A DNA stretch of 64,000 nt, from positions 1-64,000 of the forward strand of contig NZ_BCQR01000031.1 of NCBI RefSeq assembly GCF_001552175.1, in the 5' to 3' direction. Both the position numbers and the translations under genes were made by a program. Every line of letters begins with the position of its first letter. The first letter of the stretch is position 1. Below, piece after piece: positions 60,446 to 64,000 of this stretch. The notes beneath the pieces were generated by a model. That model saw nothing but the letters and a program-made list of their open reading frames with translations, was not told where the DNA came from and did no database searches. This DNA comes from Actinomadura kijaniata NBRC 14229 (GTDB lineage Bacteria; Actinomycetota; Actinomycetes; Streptosporangiales; Streptosporangiaceae).

Positions 60446-63400
60446 TCACCGGACCCGGTGGTTGCCGTTGGAGGGGAGGGCGGCGGCGCGTTCGATGGCC
60501 TGCTCGACGGACCCCACCCGGTCAGCGAGCAGATGGATCGCGCGGGCCACCGAGTCGTCGTCGCCGAGAGCCTGCGCGCGCTGGTGGGCGGCCTTCACCT
60601 CGGCCCAGCGGCGCTGCTGGACGGCGGTCATCAGGCCGCGCAGCCCGGCGAGCTTGAGCAGGTTCGCCTCGGCGTCGGAGGTGAGGGTCTGGGCTTCGGC
60701 CTGGTAGTGGTCGGTGATCGTGTTTTCCAGTTCGTCGTCGTTCATCACCGGGACGATGCGTTCGGCCAGCTTGTTCATGTCGCGGTAGGAGCCCTGGAGC
60801 CGGAAGGGCGGTTCGGTGCGGGAGGCGTCGGTCTGGGCCGCCGAGGCGATGTAGGCGCGGTTGACGGTCAGGACCGTTCTCTGGACGCGCAGGAGCTTGT
60901 CCAGGACCGCGAGGATCTGGCCCAGTTCGGCCTGCTGGTAGGGGTGTGTCAGGCGGTCGGGGCGGACGGTGTCGTCGCCCGCGGCCATGCGGACCAGCAG
61001 GTCGATGTCGCCACGGTCACGCGTCGACAGCGGGGCCAGGACCGGGTTGGAGGTCAGGGCGTTCTCAACGTAGCTGAGGGCGAACAGGTCCTCCCTGCCC
61101 GACAGCACGTCGCCGAGGTTCCACACGTCGGCGCGGTTGGCGAGCATGTCGGGGACGTGGAAGCGGGTGCCCGACCCGGTGTAGGGGTTGCCCGCCATGC
61201 AGACCGCGAAGCGCCTGCCCCGCAGGTCGAACGTGCGGGGCTCTCCGTCGCGGACGCCCTCGATCCGGCGCTGCGCGTCGCACAGCGGGATGAAGCGTTG
61301 GAGCAGTTCGGGTGAGGTGTGCTGGATGTCGTCCAGGTAGAGCAGGACGTTGTCGCCTAGCTCCAGCGCGAAGTTGATCTTCTCGACCTCGCGGCGGGCG
61401 GCGGCGTCGGGGGCTCGGGCGGGATCGAGGGAGGTGACGCCGTGGCCGAGGGCGGGGCCGTCCACCTTGAGCAGGAGCAGCCCCAGGCGGTCGGCGACGT
61501 ACTCCATCAGCATGGTCTTGCCGTAGCCGGGCGGGGAGAGCTGCAGAAGCAGGCCCATCCGGTCGGTGCGCCTGTCGTTTCCCGCCGCGCCGAGCTGCTT
61601 GGCGAGGTTGTCGCCGACGAGGGGCAGGTAGACCTCGTCGATCAGCCGGTTGCGGACGAAGGAGCTCATCACCTTCGGCTTGTACTCGGCCAGGCGCAGG
61701 CGTCTGCTCTCGGCGGCGACCAGGGCGTTGCGGCGCTTCTGGTAGGCGCGGAACGCCGGGACCCGCTCGGTGCGGAAGCGGTGGACGCGGGACAGCACCT
61801 CGTCCAGGCGGAGGTCCAGGACACGATCGGTGACGCGGGGGTGCGTGCCCAGCAGGTCGGCGACGGTCGCGGTGAGGACGGCTTCGGAGTCGTGGCGCGG
61901 GAACGCTTCCCCGCACAGCGTCACCGCGACCGCCTCGGGCAGATCGGCCGGGTTCCCGAACGAGGCCAGCCACGCCTCGGCGAGCTGGCGGCGGGCTTCC
62001 AGGTCGTCGCCGAGAGCGTTCAGATCCTTGTGGAAGTCGGCGCGGGCCTCCCCCATCGCCTCGTCGAAGTCGCGCAGCAGTGTTCGCGCCCCCACGCTGG
62101 TGACGAAACCGACAGGGGTGCTGGCCAGCTCTTCGACCAGGTATTCGGCGGCCAGCGAGGCGTGTGGACCGCCGATGGCGGCGGCCAGTTCGCCGACCAG
62201 GTCGGTCACGGGTCCGGTGCGGCCGAACGCCTGGCGCGCCCTGACCAGGGACGCGGCGCGTGTCGCCCACCTCGCGCGGGCGGACTCGTCGAGGTCGAAC
62301 GCCCAGAACAGCTGAGCGGCGGCTCGCGCGTGGGTGGAATAACGCAGCAGCCCCGCGTCCTGCCGCAGACGGAGCAGCGCTTCCAGGATCCTGGCGGCGT
62401 CGTGGTCGTGGACGCCGCGTTCGTAACCCTCGTCATAGCGCGCGGCGGCGGCGGTGCGGACCAGGTGGAGGAGATCGTCGCCGGGCGCGGCTTCGTCGAG
62501 CAGGGTGACGGCCAGGTATTCGGCCCGGTACACCTCGGCGTTCTCCGACGGCAGCGTCTGGGTGCAGAACTCCCGCGTCTCCGCGAACGCCGCGTCCCGC
62601 ACGGGCGACCGGTAGCCGGTCCCGGTCACGGTGAACGCCATCGCGTCGCCGTCCGGGACCAGCGTCAGCTCGATCGGCTGGGTGTTGACGGCGAACCGGT
62701 GCCGCCCCAGGCGGATGGTGTCGCCGCCGTCGCCGTACAGGTCGAGCCGGTCGCGCAGGGACCGTCCGGCCTCCTGCCGGGCCCCCTTGACGCGGCCGTC
62801 CAGCTCCTCGGCGCGGGCCTGGTCGCCGAGGCCGCGCAGCTCGTCGGCGACGGTGCGCAGCCGCGTGACCATCGCGTCGGTGGCGAAGAAGGCGTTGATC
62901 TCCTCCAGGGAGGCCAGCATGGCCGCACGCCGCCGTACGCCCGCCAGGATGCGGTCGGCCGACTCGGTCAGCCGGGCCGCCTGCCGGGCGCGGTCGTCCA
63001 GCAACGACTGCTTGCGCGCCGAGAACGCCTCGTAGAGGTCGGTGCGCTTGCTCTCCAGCTCCGCCAGGAAGTCGTCGAAGTCGGCGAAGCGCGACTCCAG
63101 CGACTCGATCTGGAGCAGCAGCCGTCCCAATTGTTCGTCGCAGCGCCCGGGGGTGTCGGCGGTGGCCAGCGCCCCGGCGATCGCCTGCTCCAGCAGCGCG
63201 AACTCCGCTCCGAACGCCGCCCGTCCCTCGACGTCGAGGAGTTCGCGGCGGCGGTTGTCCAGCACGGCCCAGGCCCGGTTGACGCCTCCCAGGACCTCCC
63301 CGACGCGTTCGAGGATGGCGGTGCGGACGGTCGCGTCGGCGATGTCGAGGGAGCCGACGACCTCGGTGACGACCTCCAGGCCCTCGGTCTGCGCCGCGAG

Positions 63401-64000
63401 CCGTTCGGCGACCGGCGTCGCCTCGGCGGCGGTCGTGATGGCGGCGGCGTCGGCGGTGAGGCGTTCGATGGCGGCGTGGTAACCGGTGAACGCGTCCGCG
63501 CCCCGCAGGAACTCCACCGCGTCGCGTCCGGCGGCCTCCAACGCGCTGGTCAGCGACGCCACGAGCTCGTCGATGCGCCCGGTGTCGGCGTACCGGATGT
63601 CGCGCAGCGTCTCCACGCGGCCCTGTTCCCGCCGGAGCTCGGCCAGCAACGCCACCCAGCCGTCGGCGCTGTCGGGAGCCTCGCCCGCCGCGCGCCGTAT
63701 CAGTGCTCCGACCGCGTCGGCGGCCTCGTTCACGGCGGTCTCGGCCTGCGCGGTCAGTGCCCGGACCTTCTCGTACTCGTCGAGCGCCAGCGCGGCGGTC
63801 CGGCGGACCTGTTCCATGGGGGCGCGCAGGTCGTCCAGTTCGGTGTCGCCGAGCCAGTGGTGCCGGTCGGCGGCCCGCGCGCACGCGGCGATCAGCGCCT
63901 GGAACACCTCGGCGGAGGGTTCCATGTCCCGGACCATGCGGGTGATCGCCAGGCTGTCGGCGATGCCGCGTACCAGGTCGGCGTTGCCGACGCGCTCCAG
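60446..64000 (-). CDS. Large AAA ATPase, DUF3686 'DNA repair ATPase' type (5' end outside)
   Basis: The frame is open to the window edge, giving 1184 residues here; family members are about 1600-1700. The first 400 residues visible are coiled-coil-rich (EQAIAGALATADTPGRCDEQ and similar). A DUF3686 part follows. Then comes an AAA module with Walker A PPGYGKTML (about residue 820 of the visible part), Walker B VLLYLDDIQHT, the sensor-like VCMAGNPYTGSG and an arginine-rich end. Despite the 'DNA repair' label used for relatives, the true function is not established. The MVRDM start at 63937 is not used because coding continues upstream (VGNADLVRGIADSLAITR). The membrane-protein gene follows four bases later. 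Confidence 0.85.
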   Translation of the reverse strand: MERVGNADLVRGIADSLAITRMVRDMEPSAEVFQALIAACARAADRHHWLGDTELDDLRAPMEQVRRTAALALDEYEKVRALTAQAETAVNEAADAVGALIRRAAGEAPDSADGWVALLAELRREQGRVETLRDIRYADTGRIDELVASLTSALEAAGRDAVEFLRGADAFTGYHAAIERLTADAAAITTAAEATPVAERLAAQTEGLEVVTEVVGSLDIADATVRTAILERVGEVLGGVNRAWAVLDNRRRELLDVEGRAAFGAEFALLEQAIAGALATADTPGRCDEQLGRLLLQIESLESRFADFDDFLAELESKRTDLYEAFSARKQSLLDDRARQAARLTESADRILAGVRRRAAMLASLEEINAFFATDAMVTRLRTVADELRGLGDQARAEELDGRVKGARQEAGRSLRDRLDLYGDGGDTIRLGRHRFAVNTQPIELTLVPDGDAMAFTVTGTGYRSPVRDAAFAETREFCTQTLPSENAEVYRAEYLAVTLLDEAAPGDDLLHLVRTAAAARYDEGYERGVHDHDAARILEALLRLRQDAGLLRYSTHARAAAQLFWAFDLDESARARWATRAASLVRARQAFGRTGPVTDLVGELAAAIGGPHASLAAEYLVEELASTPVGFVTSVGARTLLRDFDEAMGEARADFHKDLNALGDDLEARRQLAEAWLASFGNPADLPEAVAVTLCGEAFPRHDSEAVLTATVADLLGTHPRVTDRVLDLRLDEVLSRVHRFRTERVPAFRAYQKRRNALVAAESRRLRLAEYKPKVMSSFVRNRLIDEVYLPLVGDNLAKQLGAAGNDRRTDRMGLLLQLSPPGYGKTMLMEYVADRLGLLLLKVDGPALGHGVTSLDPARAPDAAARREVEKINFALELGDNVLLYLDDIQHTSPELLQRFIPLCDAQRRIEGVRDGEPRTFDLRGRRFAVCMAGNPYTGSGTRFHVPDMLANRADVWNLGDVLSGREDLFALSYVENALTSNPVLAPLSTRDRGDIDLLVRMAAGDDTVRPDRLTHPYQQAELGQILAVLDKLLRVQRTVLTVNRAYIASAAQTDASRTEPPFRLQGSYRDMNKLAERIVPVMNDDELENTITDHYQAEAQTLTSDAEANLLKLAGLRGLMTAVQQRRWAEVKAAHQRAQALGDDDSVARAIHLLADRVGSVEQAIERAAALPSNGNHRVR

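Overview
The window is very GC-rich, has many GTG starts and 1-11 bp overlaps between genes, and carries lysX, an iron box of the DtxR/IdeR type, IclR/TetR/MarR regulators and an ECF sigma factor of the SigG type. This points to a chromosome of a filamentous or related actinobacterium. A Streptosporangiales/Thermomonosporaceae-like host such as Actinomadura is a guess from gene style, not proven. No rRNA, tRNA or CRISPR array was recognised.

Region 1 (1-24 kb) is ordinary chromosome. It holds a HEAT-repeat protein, an FGGY sugar kinase convergent with a transketolase and a DUF1579 protein, an XRE regulator divergent from an MFS exporter, and a zinc alcohol dehydrogenase. These are followed by a DUF2243 plus CtaG-type pair, a secreted trypsin-like protease, a Gfo/Idh/MocA oxidoreductase, glpF-glpK, a MarR/cyclase/ThDP-enzyme unit, an iron-box-controlled siderophore-interacting flavoprotein, an ABC1 kinase and a DMT permease.

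Region 2 (24-38 kb) carries lysX (lysyl-phosphatidylglycerol synthase fused to lysyl-tRNA synthetase) with a TetR gene, then a TetR-MMPL exporter pair. Next comes a tightly overlapped aromatic catabolic operon pcaI-J-H-G-B-D-C-iclR-pobA. It turns 4-hydroxybenzoate into protocatechuate and on to beta-ketoadipyl-CoA. The final thiolase (pcaF) is not in the window. Two matching palindromes upstream of pcaI are the likely IclR operators.

Region 3 (38-44 kb) has an ECF sigma factor with a SnoaL-like C-terminus, an orphan SUKH-like/Suppressor-of-fused protein, and a membrane protein / SPFH protein / NAD-kinase-like module whose last two genes are translationally coupled. An XdhC-type protein follows.

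Region 4 (about 44.1-57.3 kb) is a decayed accessory island. It contains the C-terminal ruin of a large serine recombinase, the C-terminal end of a protein-arginine deiminase, a frameshifted small integrative-element gene, an inverted pair of small secreted-protein genes (one dead), IS fragments, a Tn3-type transposase stub next to a complete IS5-family element, a solo IS end, and broken hydrolase and membrane-protein genes. Living genes in it include two small secreted proteins, a 73-residue peptide just ahead of a TTC38-like TPR protein, and a run of isochorismate synthase, sulfotransferase and O-methyltransferase that looks like a small or partial secondary-metabolite unit.

Region 5 (57.3-64 kb) has a TetR gene under a perfect 37-bp palindrome, an alanine/glycine symporter gene with an early in-frame TGA, a membrane protein, and the 3' part of a very large AAA ATPase of the DUF3686 'DNA repair ATPase' type that runs off the window.
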